Below are positions 1 to 9,402 of a stretch of DNA of 64,000 nucleotides, in pieces. Below the pieces are notes generated by a model. That model saw only the letters and a list, made by a program, of their open reading frames with translations. It was not told where the DNA came from and searched no databases. Source of the stretch: Roseobacter sp. MH60115 (lineage in GTDB: Bacteria > Pseudomonadota > Alphaproteobacteria > Rhodobacterales > Rhodobacteraceae); assembly GCF_015644665.1 (NCBI RefSeq), contig NZ_JADOBQ010000005.1:62001-126000 (forward strand). The letters run 5' to 3'. The position numbers were made by a program, and so were the translations under genes. Every line of letters begins with the position of its first letter. Within the stretch, counting starts at the first letter, position 1.

Positions 1-11
1 CAGGAACCTGG

Positions 12-809
12 ATGACCAGCAGTGAAAGCATGGTGTACCGCGTGGTGCCCAAATGCGCCTGTTCGACGATTGGTCAGATCATGTATTATTCGGATCATGG
101 CGTGTTTTTCGATGGGGATATCCATGACGCGAAGGACGGTCTGCACAAATGGGCGCTGGACGACAGTCAGACTCCGATCGCCGAGAATGTGCAGCAGCAT
201 AAGTCCTATGCTTTCACCTGTGTCCGGAATCCGTACACGCGCATTCTGAGCTCTTTCTTCGACAAGATTTGCGGTATTCAGCGCAATGGCAAACGGTATC
301 GCGGCAATCTGGTGCCGGTCTTAATGCAGAAATACGGGATCGATGTGGGCGGCGAGGACGGTCAGGGGGATTTTGACCAGATCGCGTCCTTCCGGCGGTT
401 TTTGCTCTTTGCGCGCGACACCATCAAATTTCGCAAGCCGATGGACCCGGACATCCATTGGTCGGCCATGTCAGGCCACGTGAGCACCTTCATCGTGAAC
501 GGTGGGACCTATGACAAGATCGTCTGGACCGAGGATTTCAATGACGGGATGCAGGATGTGCTGAGTGCGATCGAGACGCCGCACCAGATCAAACTGGGTG
601 AGGTGCCCCGTTTCAACGAAAGCGAAGGGCATGGGCCCAAACGCGCACATCCGGTAGAGGACTACTTCGACGATTTGTCGATGCATCTGGTCTATGAAAT
701 CTACAAACGGGATTTCGAGCTGTTCCGGTACGATTTTGAGAACCCGTCCAACAAGATGCCCGTCTCGGAGATCGACCTCGACGAGGTACACGCCAAGCTG
801 GGCGACTGA
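12..809 (+). CDS. Sulfotransferase family protein
   Basis: A 265-residue protein of the PAPS-dependent sulfotransferase fold, predicted to transfer a sulfuryl group to a carbohydrate or similar acceptor. PKCACSTIGQ at residues 13-22 fits the 5'-phosphosulfate-binding loop, and the RNPYTRILSSF stretch at 72-82 fits the 3'-phosphate-binding element with its Arg and Ser. No signal peptide is visible. An AGGA ribosome-binding site lies 6 bases before the ATG, so the gene is probably complete, but the frame stays open to the window edge and a longer N-terminus cannot be excluded. The acceptor is unknown. It ends 9 bases from the convergent HD protein. Confidence 0.75.
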   Translation: MTSSESMVYRVVPKCACSTIGQIMYYSDHGVFFDGDIHDAKDGLHKWALDDSQTPIAENVQQHKSYAFTCVRNPYTRILSSFFDKICGIQRNGKRYRGNLVPVLMQKYGIDVGGEDGQGDFDQIASFRRFLLFARDTIKFRKPMDPDIHWSAMSGHVSTFIVNGGTYDKIVWTEDFNDGMQDVLSAIETPHQIKLGEVPRFNESEGHGPKRAHPVEDYFDDLSMHLVYEIYKRDFELFRYDFENPSNKMPVSEIDLDEVHAKLGD

Positions 810-818
810 CCCCGCAAT

Positions 819-1670
819 TCATCTGCCGTCAAACGGACCCAGCAGGCTGGTGCGGTGGTGCACCTGAAAGATGTGGTTGTAGAGTTGCGCCACCCACTGT
901 TTGCCCTCCATCGTGTGTTCCAGATGGTTCAGCGCCGGGCCGATCAGCGGCTGCACCTGCGCCCAGAAGAAATCGGGAAATTTCTCCATCAGGTCCACCG
1001 CGCTTTTGTAGCCAAGCTGCTCGGCCATGCCGGTCTCCTCGAACTCCAGATAAAGCGCACCGATTTTGCGGTGATAGAACGGGTCGGCCATCTGACCGAT
1101 CAGATCGGCGGCCCGCACCAGAGCGGGTTCGCTTGTGGTGGAGCCATAATGCGCGTCATCGGGCACCGGGAAGCGGGTGTAGTCGATGGCGGCTGCAATG
1201 CGCTCTTCATCGATAAGGGCGGAATCGGCGAACCGCTGGCGGGCGTACATCATGCCGCGGTCCACATGATACGGTGCCAGATAGGCGTCCGACGCGCCAC
1301 GTGGTGGGGTGATTGTCTTGCCGGACGGATCAATGACCACATTTGATCCGGCATCTCCCTCGCAGATATCCCGCATGTATCCAACGTCATGCAAAAGCAG
1401 GGCGACGATGTAGTGCAGCCAGTCGCAGGGCTGGAGCGCTTCGGTGACCAGACGCCCGCGTATGATCTGCTGGCCCACAAGGGTCACCATGATGGTATGT
1501 TCAGCGTTGTGATAGAGCGCGTCGGAATTGGCCAGCCGTTCCAGCACCATCTTGGCGCAGCCGTTGATAAAGGCAGCATATTCCGGTTCGCGCCCGGAGA
1601 AATACTGCAGGAATGTCTCTGATAGGTGGTCGCCGAAGGAGGACGCCAGCGTTGCTGTCGGGTTAAACAT
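819..1670 (-). CDS. HD-domain metal-dependent phosphohydrolase-like protein
   Basis: A 283-residue HD-superfamily protein. An early histidine (NAEHT, H58) and the HD pair in LLHDVGY (H94, D95) provide the expected metal ligands. The overall pattern (N-terminal MFNPT, then [25 protein letters not shown]) resembles the HD metalloprotein family known from cyanobacteria as Npun_R2479-like; its substrate is not known to me. The start at 1670 is chosen because GGAGG sits 6 bases upstream, although in-frame starts exist as far as 1709. It is a single gene, divergent from smpB across about 140 bp. Confidence 0.75.
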   Translation of the reverse strand: MFNPTATLASSFGDHLSETFLQYFSGREPEYAAFINGCAKMVLERLANSDALYHNAEHTIMVTLVGQQIIRGRLVTEALQPCDWLHYIVALLLHDVGYMRDICEGDAGSNVVIDPSGKTITPPRGASDAYLAPYHVDRGMMYARQRFADSALIDEERIAAAIDYTRFPVPDDAHYGSTTSEPALVRAADLIGQMADPFYHRKIGALYLEFEETGMAEQLGYKSAVDLMEKFPDFFWAQVQPLIGPALNHLEHTMEGKQWVAQLYNHIFQVHHRTSLLGPFDGR

Positions 1671-1808
1671 CTGGACCTCCAGGGCCTGCATTATCCGCCT
1701 TGCATACACTATTTTTCTGCAGACGCCTACGTATACGGGCTGTGGCCTGCGCGAGCGCCTGTGTGCGTCTGCTTGCGTGTGGGAGGCGCAGGTACTACAT
1801 CAGCGATC

Positions 1809-2297
1809 ATGGCTCAGGTGAAATCCGCATCTAAATCCGATCCGAACTACAAGGTTGTCGCCGAAAACCGGCGGGCACGGTTCGACTATGCGATCGAGGA
1901 AGATCTGGAATGCGGGATCATTCTGGAAGGCTCCGAGGTGAAATCCCTGCGCGCGGGCGGCGCGAATATTGCCGAAAGCTACGCCGCCGTGGAAGACGGG
2001 GAGTTGTGGTTGGTCAACAGCTACATCGCACCCTACAAGCAGGCCAAGAGCTTTCAGCACGCGGAGCGGCGTCGGCGCAAGCTACTGATCTCGCGCAAGC
2101 AACTGGCTGACTTTTGGAATGCCACCCAACGCAAGGGCATGACCCTTGTGCCCTTGGTGCTCTACTTCAACCACCGTGGCATGGCGAAGATCAAGATCGG
2201 CGTCGCCAAGGGCAAAAAGCTGCACGACAAGCGTGAAACCGCGGCCAAGCGGGACTGGTCACGTCAAAAGTCGCGTCTGATGAAAGACCACGGATAG
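1809..2297 (+). CDS. smpB: SsrA-binding protein SmpB
   Basis: A 162-residue SmpB, the partner of tmRNA in rescuing stalled ribosomes. The family core is clear: the [11 protein letters not shown] start, [10 protein letters not shown], the [14 protein letters not shown] strand, and the basic tail with [11 protein letters not shown] and [13 protein letters not shown], which folds in the decoding centre. The frame is open upstream to 1626, but family length and the MAQVKS-type start support 1809. A large inverted repeat follows the stop. In many relatives smpB sits next to dapA; here dapA lies 36 kb away. Confidence 0.96.
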   Translation: MAQVKSASKSDPNYKVVAENRRARFDYAIEEDLECGIILEGSEVKSLRAGGANIAESYAAVEDGELWLVNSYIAPYKQAKSFQHAERRRRKLLISRKQLADFWNATQRKGMTLVPLVLYFNHRGMAKIKIGVAKGKKLHDKRETAAKRDWSRQKSRLMKDHG

Positions 2298-2302
2298 GCA
2301 AA

Positions 2303-2375
2303 GGTGGCCTGAAGCCCACCTTACCTGCAGGCGGTGAGCGCAGTGGTAGACAGATAGGGTGGGCTTCAGGCCACC
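2303..2375. repeat. 18-bp perfect inverted repeat downstream of smpB
   Basis: Arms GGTGGCCTGAAGCCCACC (2303-2320) and its exact reverse complement (2358-2375) are separated by 37 bases. Each arm is itself roughly palindromic (GGTGG...CCACC), so either a long cruciform or two small hairpins could form. There is no T-run, so it is a weak candidate for an intrinsic terminator. It looks more like a REP-type intergenic element between smpB and the sulfurtransferase gene. Confidence 0.7.
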
Positions 2376-2449
2376 CGCGCGCAAGCAGGCTTGCCACTGT
2401 GGCTGGCGGAGGGTACCCAGAAGCCGATCTGCACAGCTAGGAGAATCTC

Positions 2450-3304
2450 ATGTCCGATGATCCGAAAACACTGGTTTCCACCGCGTGGCTGGCCCAGCAC
2501 CTGAAGGATCCGGATCTGCGGATACTCGACGCATCCTGGCACCTGCCTGACGCTGGCCGCGATCCGAAAGCGGAATACGATGCGGCGCATATTCCAGGGG
2601 CGCGGTTTTTTGATATCGACGAGATTTCCGACCATCGCTCCGATTTGCCGCATATGGCACCTCCGGTTGAGAAATTCATGTCCCGGCTGCGGGCGATGGG
2701 CGTCGGCGACGGCCATCAGGTGGTGATCTATGATGGCGCCGGTCTGCTCTCGGCTGCGCGGGTCTGGTGGCTTTTCCGGCTGATGGGGCAGGAGAATGTT
2801 GCCGTTCTGGACGGTGGCTTTCCCAAATGGCAGGCCGAAGGTCATCCCGTCGAAGACATGCCCCCGGTCATTCGGGACAGGCACATGACTGTCCGTTTCC
2901 AGAACCACCTTGTCCGGGACGTGACGCAGGTGTCTGCCGCGTCGAAGCTGGAGGACCATGTGATTGTCGATGCGCGGGCGGCCGCGCGGTTTCGGGGGGA
3001 AGCGCCCGAGCCCCGAGAAGGCTTGCGGTCCGGTCACATTCCCGGCGCGCGCAACGTACCCTCTGCTGACCTGTTGAACGCCGACAGCACCCTGAAAGAT
3101 CCCGAAGCCTGCCGCGCGGTTTTCGAAGCCGCGGGCGTGGACCTCGACAAGCCGATCATAACCTCCTGCGGGTCGGGCGTGACGGCGGCGATCCTCGCCC
3201 TGGCGCTGGAGCGCATGGGGCATCTTCAGTGGTCCGTCTATGACGGCTCCTGGGCCGAATGGGGGATGTTTCCCACCGTACCTGTCGCAACCGGAGACGC
3301 ATGA
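2450..3304 (+). CDS. sseA: 3-mercaptopyruvate/thiosulfate sulfurtransferase (two rhodanese domains)
   Basis: A 284-residue tandem rhodanese protein that moves sulfane sulfur from 3-mercaptopyruvate or thiosulfate to a thiol acceptor. The N-terminal domain runs from LVSTAWLAQHL to about 130 and is inactive. The C-terminal domain carries the active-site loop CGSGVTA with Cys240; the GSG pattern favours the mercaptopyruvate type. IPGAR occurs in both domains. The start has an AGGAGA site. The stop overlaps the following aminotransferase start, suggesting an operon linking cysteine or aromatic transamination with sulfur transfer. Confidence 0.9.
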   Translation: MSDDPKTLVSTAWLAQHLKDPDLRILDASWHLPDAGRDPKAEYDAAHIPGARFFDIDEISDHRSDLPHMAPPVEKFMSRLRAMGVGDGHQVVIYDGAGLLSAARVWWLFRLMGQENVAVLDGGFPKWQAEGHPVEDMPPVIRDRHMTVRFQNHLVRDVTQVSAASKLEDHVIVDARAAARFRGEAPEPREGLRSGHIPGARNVPSADLLNADSTLKDPEACRAVFEAAGVDLDKPIITSCGSGVTAAILALALERMGHLQWSVYDGSWAEWGMFPTVPVATGDA

Positions 3305-4488
3305 TGTTTGAAAGCCTGAAAACCCGCCCTGCCGATGGCATTCTTGCCCTGATGCAGATGTACAAGGACGATCCACGCCCGACCAAGATCGATCTGGGGG
3401 TGGGTGTCTACAAGGATGCAACGGGCCTGACGCCAATCATGCGGGCCGTGAAGGCGGCCGAACACCAGCTTTGGGAAGCGCAGGACACAAAGGTCTACAC
3501 CGGGCTTGCCGGTGACCCGGCTTTCTCCGATGCGATGATCGATCTGGTGCTGCGCGACGCGGTGCCCCGTGACAGTGTCGCGGCGGTGGCCACGCCTGGC
3601 GGGACGGGCGCCGTGCGTCAGGCCTTTGAGCTCATCCAGATGGCGCGGTCTGATGCGCGGGTCTTCGTCTCGGATCCGACATGGCCGAACCATCTGTCCA
3701 TTCTGGGCTACCTGGGCATCGAAGTGGTGAACTATCGCTATTTCGATGAGGACACGCGCGGCGTTGATTTCGACGGGATGATCGAGGATATCAAAACGGC
3801 CAGGGCGGGGGACGTGGTCCTGCTGCACGGCTGCTGTCACAACCCGACGGGCGCCAACCTGAACATGACCCAATGGCGTGCGGTCGTGGACGTGCTGCTG
3901 GAAACCGGCGCGGTGCCGATGATCGATATTGCCTATCAGGGCTTTGGCGATGGTTTGGAGGAGGACGCCGCAGCCACCCGCCTTGTGGTGTCGTCGGTTC
4001 CAGAATGTCTGATCGCGGCCAGCTGTTCCAAGAATTTCGGGATTTACCGGGAGCGCACCGGCCTGTTGATGGCCGTGAGCCAGAACGCCGAAGCCCGCAA
4101 GCTTCATCAGGACACGTTGGCCTTTCTCAACCGGCAGAACTTTTCCTTCCCGCCGGATCATGGCGCCCGTCTGGTCACGATGATCCTGAATGACGACGCG
4201 CTGAAGGCGGATTGGATGGCGGAGCTGGAGGAGGTGCGGTCCAGCATGCTGGGCTTGCGCAGTCAACTGGCGGGCGAATTGCAACGGCTGTCCGGCTCTG
4301 ACCGGTTCGGGTTTCTGTCGCAGCACCGGGGCATGTTCTCGCGCCTTGGCACCACGCCGGACAAGGTGGTCGAAATGCGGGAGAAGCACGGGATTTACAT
4401 GGTCTCGGACAGCCGGATGAACATCGCCGGGCTGAATGAACACACAATTCCGATTCTTGCCAAAGCGATCATCGATGCGGGTGTCTGA
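3304..4488 (+). CDS. Class I aminotransferase (aromatic amino acid/aspartate type)
   Basis: A 394-residue PLP enzyme of the AspC/TyrB group. KIDLGVGVYKD near residue 30, the glycine-rich loop TPGGTGAV, HNPTGAN (cofactor Asn), DIAYQGFG, and SCSKNFGIYRERTG, whose Lys should form the Schiff base, are all present. An ATG at 3301 and another at 3304 are both possible; the second is preferred for GGAG spacing and because the family begins MFE. It is translationally coupled to the sulfurtransferase gene upstream. Aspartate against tyrosine/phenylalanine preference cannot be read from the sequence. Confidence 0.9.
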   Translation: MFESLKTRPADGILALMQMYKDDPRPTKIDLGVGVYKDATGLTPIMRAVKAAEHQLWEAQDTKVYTGLAGDPAFSDAMIDLVLRDAVPRDSVAAVATPGGTGAVRQAFELIQMARSDARVFVSDPTWPNHLSILGYLGIEVVNYRYFDEDTRGVDFDGMIEDIKTARAGDVVLLHGCCHNPTGANLNMTQWRAVVDVLLETGAVPMIDIAYQGFGDGLEEDAAATRLVVSSVPECLIAASCSKNFGIYRERTGLLMAVSQNAEARKLHQDTLAFLNRQNFSFPPDHGARLVTMILNDDALKADWMAELEEVRSSMLGLRSQLAGELQRLSGSDRFGFLSQHRGMFSRLGTTPDKVVEMREKHGIYMVSDSRMNIAGLNEHTIPILAKAIIDAGV

Positions 4489-4564
4489 CCTGCCTTGAGG
4501 CGATGTGACGGGACCCGGAGCCACCGGAAACCCCGGCCTTCCTCCCATCGCTGCGAACAAAAAG

Positions 4565-4593
4565 AAACCCGGGCGCAAACGCCCGGGTTTTTT
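4565..4593. terminator. Bidirectional intrinsic terminator
   Basis: An 11-bp stem AAACCCGGGCG / CGCCCGGGTTT with a 4-base loop and T-runs on both sides. It lies between the convergent aminotransferase gene and amtB and can serve both. Confidence 0.9.
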
Positions 4594-4614
4594 GTGTTTA
4601 TAGAGGTGTTGAGC

Positions 4615-5949
4615 TCAGCCTTTGGAGAAATCCGGATAGGCTTCCATGCCCAGCTCTGACGTGTCGAGACCGTTGATCTCTGCCTCTTCGGAGACCCGAA
4701 TACCCATGGTCGCTTTGAGGATGAACCACATCACACCCGAAGCGACGAGGGTGAAGATACCCACCACGAAGATCGAATAGATCTGAACACCGAAGGAGGC
4801 ATCGGGGTTGGTCAGGACCACCGCGATCGTGCCCCAGATGCCGGCGAAAAGGTGCACCGGAATGGCGCCAACCACGTCGTCGATCTTGAGCTTGTCGAGG
4901 AACGGTACCGCGAAGACCACGATGACACCGCCAACAGCGCCGATCAGCGTGGCAGATCCCAATGTTGGTGTCAGCGGCTCTGCTGTGATGGAGACCAGAC
5001 CAGCCAGCGCGCCGTTGAGGATCATGGTGAGGTCGGGCTTCTTGTAGAGAAGCTGCGTCAGGATCAGCGCGGCAACCGCACCACCGGCAGCAGCGGCATT
5101 GGTATTAGCAAAGATGCGCGACACGTCTGCGACATCACCCACTGTGCCCATGGCCAGCTGCGAGCCGCCGTTGAAGCCGAACCAGCCCATCCACAGGATG
5201 AATGTCCCAAGCGTCGCAAGCGCGAGGTTGGAGCCCGGCATTGGGTTCACACGGCCGTCCTTGTACTTGCCGATACGCGGTCCGAGGATCAGTGCGCCTG
5301 CCAGAGCCGCCCAACCCCCGACGGAGTGTACGACCGTGGAGCCCGCGAAGTCGAGGAAACCCATCGCGTCGAGGAAACCGCCGCCCCACTTCCAGGAGGC
5401 CTGCAGCGGGTAGATCACGGCGGTGAGCACGATCACGAAGATCAGGAAAGGCCAGAGCTTGATGCGTTCGGCCAGCGCACCGGACACGATGGAGGCCGTA
5501 GCAGCACAGAACATCAACTGGAAGAAGAAGTCAGAGCCGGTAGAGGCATAGCCATAGTCATCGGCAGCATCAGAGGTCACGCCAACCGCTTCCAGGACGC
5601 CAGGGCCCCAGACACCGGAGAGGACGCCATCGACCATCCAGGTGCCCAGCGGGTACATCAGATTGTAGCCGATCAGATAGTAGAAGATCGCCGCCAGCGA
5701 GAAGAGCGCCATGTTCTTGGTCAGCTGCATCGTGACGTTCTTGGAGCGGACAAGACCGGCCTCCAGCATGGCAAACCCGGCCGCCATCCAGAAGACCAGA
5801 AAACCACCGATAAGAAACAGCAGCGAATTGAAGATAAAGACGGAGTCCGTGGAGGCATTGACGCCCGGCACGGGACCATCCTGCGCCATCCCCAGGCTGG
5901 GCAGCGCGATCAACGCTGCAGCGGGGGCAAGAGAGTTGAGAAGTTTCAT
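4615..5949 (-). CDS. amtB: Ammonium transporter AmtB
   Basis: A 444-residue inner-membrane ammonium channel with a cleavable-looking N-terminus ending GMAQDG and eleven hydrophobic helices expected. The twin pore histidines sit in STVVHSVGGW and in IPVHLFAGIWGT. FCAATASIVSGALAER is the conserved helix before the first of these. The gene follows glnK by 29 bases in the same direction, the classical arrangement in which GlnK plugs the channel when nitrogen is plentiful. Expression should follow the sigma-54 promoter upstream of glnK. Confidence 0.96.
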   Translation of the reverse strand: MKLLNSLAPAAALIALPSLGMAQDGPVPGVNASTDSVFIFNSLLFLIGGFLVFWMAAGFAMLEAGLVRSKNVTMQLTKNMALFSLAAIFYYLIGYNLMYPLGTWMVDGVLSGVWGPGVLEAVGVTSDAADDYGYASTGSDFFFQLMFCAATASIVSGALAERIKLWPFLIFVIVLTAVIYPLQASWKWGGGFLDAMGFLDFAGSTVVHSVGGWAALAGALILGPRIGKYKDGRVNPMPGSNLALATLGTFILWMGWFGFNGGSQLAMGTVGDVADVSRIFANTNAAAAGGAVAALILTQLLYKKPDLTMILNGALAGLVSITAEPLTPTLGSATLIGAVGGVIVVFAVPFLDKLKIDDVVGAIPVHLFAGIWGTIAVVLTNPDASFGVQIYSIFVVGIFTLVASGVMWFILKATMGIRVSEEAEINGLDTSELGMEAYPDFSKG

Positions 5950-5978
5950 GGTAACGTATCCCTGGTTGATGCGCAGCT

Positions 5979-6488
<510 letters not shown>

Positions 6489-6573
6489 TCACGTTTCTGC
6501 GCATGAGCGCCTCAACAATTCCGCGCGAAACCGCTAGACTGCACAAAACAACAGTGAGCCGGGCAGGTTCTTC

Positions 6574-8784
6574 ATGAGTGATTCACGTAAAGGCAGACGA
6601 CCGCTGGTCGCTGACAAGCGCTACGCTGCGCAACCGACAAAGGCGCGCAAGACCAAGGCGAAGTCCAAACCCAAGCCCAAGCCGCGCAAGACCGCGCGGC
6701 GCAAGGCCCCTGCGCGGCGGCGGGGCGGGATCATCGGCCTCATTCAGCGGCTCTTTGCCTGGATCCTGAGGCTGATCTGGCGGGTGGTATGGCGCATCGG
6801 TGCGGTGGCCTGTCTGCTGCTTGGGCTGATCGTCGGGTACTATTACACGACCCTGCCCGATGTGACGGAGTTGTTGGACGGGCGCGCCCGCGGGTCGGTG
6901 ACAATGCTGGACGCATCTGGTCAGGTCTTTGCCTGGCGCGGGGACCAGTTTGGCGGTGCGATTACGGCGGATACGGTCTCCCCGCATCTGCGCAACGCGA
7001 TCATTGCAACGGAAGACAAGCGCTTTTACCGGCATTTCGGTGTCAGCCCGCGTGGCATCGCCAGTGCGGTGCGTATCAACCTGAGCGAGGGGCGTGGGCC
7101 GCTGTCGGGCCATGGCGGGTCGACGATCACACAACAGGTGGCCAAGCTTTTGTGCCTTGGCGTGCCCTATGATCCGACCGTGCAGACCGAGGCCGAGTAT
7201 GAGACCGAATGTCGGCGCGGCACGATCAAACGCAAGGCGTCGGAGGCCGTCTACGCGCTGGCGATGGAGGCCAAGTATTCCAAGGATGAAATCCTGACGA
7301 TCTACATGAACCGGGCGTTTCTGGGGGCCGGGGCCCGTGGCTTCGAGGCCGCGAGCCAGCGGTACTTTGGCAAATCAGCCGCCAATGTGACCCCGGCGGA
7401 ATCGGCGATGCTGGCCGGTCTGCTTGTCGCGCCGACGCGGTTTGCGCCGACCAATGACCTTACGCGGTCGCAGAACCGGGCAGCAACCATTGTGCGTCTG
7501 ATGAATGAGCAGGGGTTCCTGAGCGATGCGGAGGCGCGCTCCGCGCAAAACAACCCAGCGGAATTGTCCGAGGCGGCAGAGGCACGGGCGGGTGGTTATT
7601 TTGCCGATTGGGTCATGTCCTCCGGGCCGGAGTTCTTCACCCGCAAAACCACCGAGGACGTGATCATCAAGACGACGCTCGATCAACGCATCCAGCGCGC
7701 CGCCGACGAGGCCATGCAATGGGTGTTCGAGAACAAGATCCGCGACGGCAGCAAGGCGCAGGCGGCGATTGTTGTCATGTCCGCCGACGGGGCCGTTCGC
7801 GCCATGGTCGGGGGGCGCAAGACCAAGGTGGCAGGGGCGTTCAACCGGGCGGTGCAGGCCAAGCGGCAGACCGGATCGGCGTTCAAACCCTTTGTCTATG
7901 CTGCGGCCCTTGATCTGGGATATTCCCCCAATGACACGGTGACCGACGAGCCGCTGACGATCAACATCCCCGGGTCCGGCCCGTGGTCGCCGCGCAACTA
8001 TACCAACCAGTTTTACGGTAAGGTTTCCCTGACCCGTGCACTTGCGGACAGTCTGAACATCCCGGCGGTGAAAGTATCTGAATTCGTCGGCCGCGATCTG
8101 GTGCGGCAGGTGGCCAGTGACTTCGGCCTGGAGAGTGATCTTGCCGCGGGTCCCGCGCTGGCCCTGGGCGCCTCCGAGAGCACGCTGATCGAGATGACGG
8201 GCGCCTATGCGGGCATTCTCAATGGGGGGTCTTCGGTTGAGCCATATGGGTTGGTCGAACTGCGCCTGATGGGCGAGGACGAGCCTTTGATGGGCACCGG
8301 CGGCGGGATCGGCGAGCGCGTGGTACAGGAACCTGCCGCGCGGCAGCTGATCTACATGATGGAAAAGGTTGTCTCCGAAGGGACCGGCGCGCGCGCGCAA
8401 TTCGGCGGGCGCCAGCTGGCGGGCAAGACCGGCACGACGCAGGCCGCGCGGGATGCATGGTTCGTTGGCTTTTCCGCCGATTATGTCGCGGGCGTGTGGA
8501 TGGGCTATGACGATAACACGCCCCTGACCGGTGTCACTGGCGCGGGTCTGCCTGCGGACATCTGGCGCGAAACCATGTCGCGGGTGCATGAAGGTGTGCC
8601 GCTGAAACCCCTGCCGATGATGTCGCCCTCGCAAGCGGGCGAGGTGCGTGACCGGTCAGGCGGACAACAGGGCGGCGGTGGCGGCGCCGTCGGTATTCTG
8701 GAAGGTCTGTTACGCGATATTCTGGGCGGCGGTGGCAGCACAGATCGCGAACGGCAGCCAAATGTGAGTGGCAGCGACCGGTAG
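6574..8784 (+). CDS. Class A penicillin-binding protein (transglycosylase/transpeptidase)
   Basis: A 736-residue bifunctional murein synthase of the PBP1 group. It has a cytoplasmic tail of about 50 residues very rich in Lys, Arg and Pro, a membrane anchor around 74-91, a GT51 glycosyltransferase domain with EDKRFYRHFG (Glu147) and GGSTITQQVAKLL, and a transpeptidase domain with the SxxK motif SAFK (about 436), SLN and KTGTT (about 618). The C-terminus ends in a Gly-rich, low-complexity tail. It polymerises and cross-links peptidoglycan on the outer face of the inner membrane. It is a single gene, divergent from glnK. Whether it is PBP1a, 1b or 1c cannot be settled from motifs. Confidence 0.92.
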   Translation: MSDSRKGRRPLVADKRYAAQPTKARKTKAKSKPKPKPRKTARRKAPARRRGGIIGLIQRLFAWILRLIWRVVWRIGAVACLLLGLIVGYYYTTLPDVTELLDGRARGSVTMLDASGQVFAWRGDQFGGAITADTVSPHLRNAIIATEDKRFYRHFGVSPRGIASAVRINLSEGRGPLSGHGGSTITQQVAKLLCLGVPYDPTVQTEAEYETECRRGTIKRKASEAVYALAMEAKYSKDEILTIYMNRAFLGAGARGFEAASQRYFGKSAANVTPAESAMLAGLLVAPTRFAPTNDLTRSQNRAATIVRLMNEQGFLSDAEARSAQNNPAELSEAAEARAGGYFADWVMSSGPEFFTRKTTEDVIIKTTLDQRIQRAADEAMQWVFENKIRDGSKAQAAIVVMSADGAVRAMVGGRKTKVAGAFNRAVQAKRQTGSAFKPFVYAAALDLGYSPNDTVTDEPLTINIPGSGPWSPRNYTNQFYGKVSLTRALADSLNIPAVKVSEFVGRDLVRQVASDFGLESDLAAGPALALGASESTLIEMTGAYAGILNGGSSVEPYGLVELRLMGEDEPLMGTGGGIGERVVQEPAARQLIYMMEKVVSEGTGARAQFGGRQLAGKTGTTQAARDAWFVGFSADYVAGVWMGYDDNTPLTGVTGAGLPADIWRETMSRVHEGVPLKPLPMMSPSQAGEVRDRSGGQQGGGGGAVGILEGLLRDILGGGGSTDRERQPNVSGSDR

Positions 8785-8802
8785 ACCGGCGCTGCCGCCG
8801 GT
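8785..8802. terminator. Hairpin filling the gap between two convergent stops
   Basis: ACCGGCG-CTGC-CGCCGGT occupies exactly the 18 bases between the penicillin-binding-protein stop codon and the mlaC stop codon. It has no T-run, so it may only be a transcript-end stabiliser or a weak terminator. Confidence 0.5.
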
Positions 8803-9402
8803 TCAGCCTGCGCTTTTGAGATCGGCAATCATCGCGTTGAGGTCACCGCCACGTCTGTCGAGCATGGCCCCGATCTCACTGCGCTCGGTCAGCAGCAGGT
8901 TCACGCCTTCAATGTAGATGTTGAAGAACTTGCGGCTGCCGGACCGATCCGACACGTGAAAAGTGACCTCGAACGGGCCGTCCCCGCGCAGATAGGCCAG
9001 CGTGTTGATTTCATACCCGGCTTTGATCGCACGTGCGGATTGAACCTCGACACGTCCGCCGATGAAATCACGGAACTGCTTGCCGTACTTGCGCGCAATA
9101 TAAGAGGTGAAGGCGTCATTGAACGCTCGCTTTTGCGAGGAAGACGCGGAGCGGCCATCCGCACCCAAGGCATATTGCGCCATGATGTTCACGTCCGCGT
9201 AGCGCACGAAAAGCCGCTCGAACTCACGCAGGATCGCAGCATCGGACTGGCCCGAGGAAATGACACGATCAATGTCTGCGACCACTTGGTCGACCAGTTG
9301 GCGCGCACCGGATTCGGTCAGTGCTGCGGCGGGTGTTGCTGCCAGAAGGGCAGCGGCGGCGGAACTCAGGAAAACATCTCGGCGGGTGAGATTACTGGGC
9401 AT
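8803..9402 (-). CDS. mlaC: MlaC-type phospholipid-binding periplasmic protein
   Basis: A 199-residue protein of the Ttg2D/MlaC family, which ferries phospholipids across the periplasm between the outer-membrane MlaA complex and the inner-membrane MlaFEDB transporter. The N-terminus TRRDVFLSSAAAALLAATPAAA is a likely Tat signal (twin Arg followed by a hydrophobic run and Ala-x-Ala). Family features include RFSRYADVN-like RYADVNIMAQYALG, the YGKQFRDF segment and a C-terminal GVNLLLTERSEI strand. The start at 9402 is chosen for its GAGG site. It overlaps the end of mlaA by 11 bases, so the two are co-translated. Confidence 0.85.
   Translation of the reverse strand: MPSNLTRRDVFLSSAAAALLAATPAAALTESGARQLVDQVVADIDRVISSGQSDAAILREFERLFVRYADVNIMAQYALGADGRSASSSQKRAFNDAFTSYIARKYGKQFRDFIGGRVEVQSARAIKAGYEINTLAYLRGDGPFEVTFHVSDRSGSRKFFNIYIEGVNLLLTERSEIGAMLDRRGGDLNAMIADLKSAG

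Noticed and set aside
1626-1808. N-terminal extension of SmpB
   Set aside because: Open in frame but not SmpB-like; the family start and length fit the ATG at 1809.
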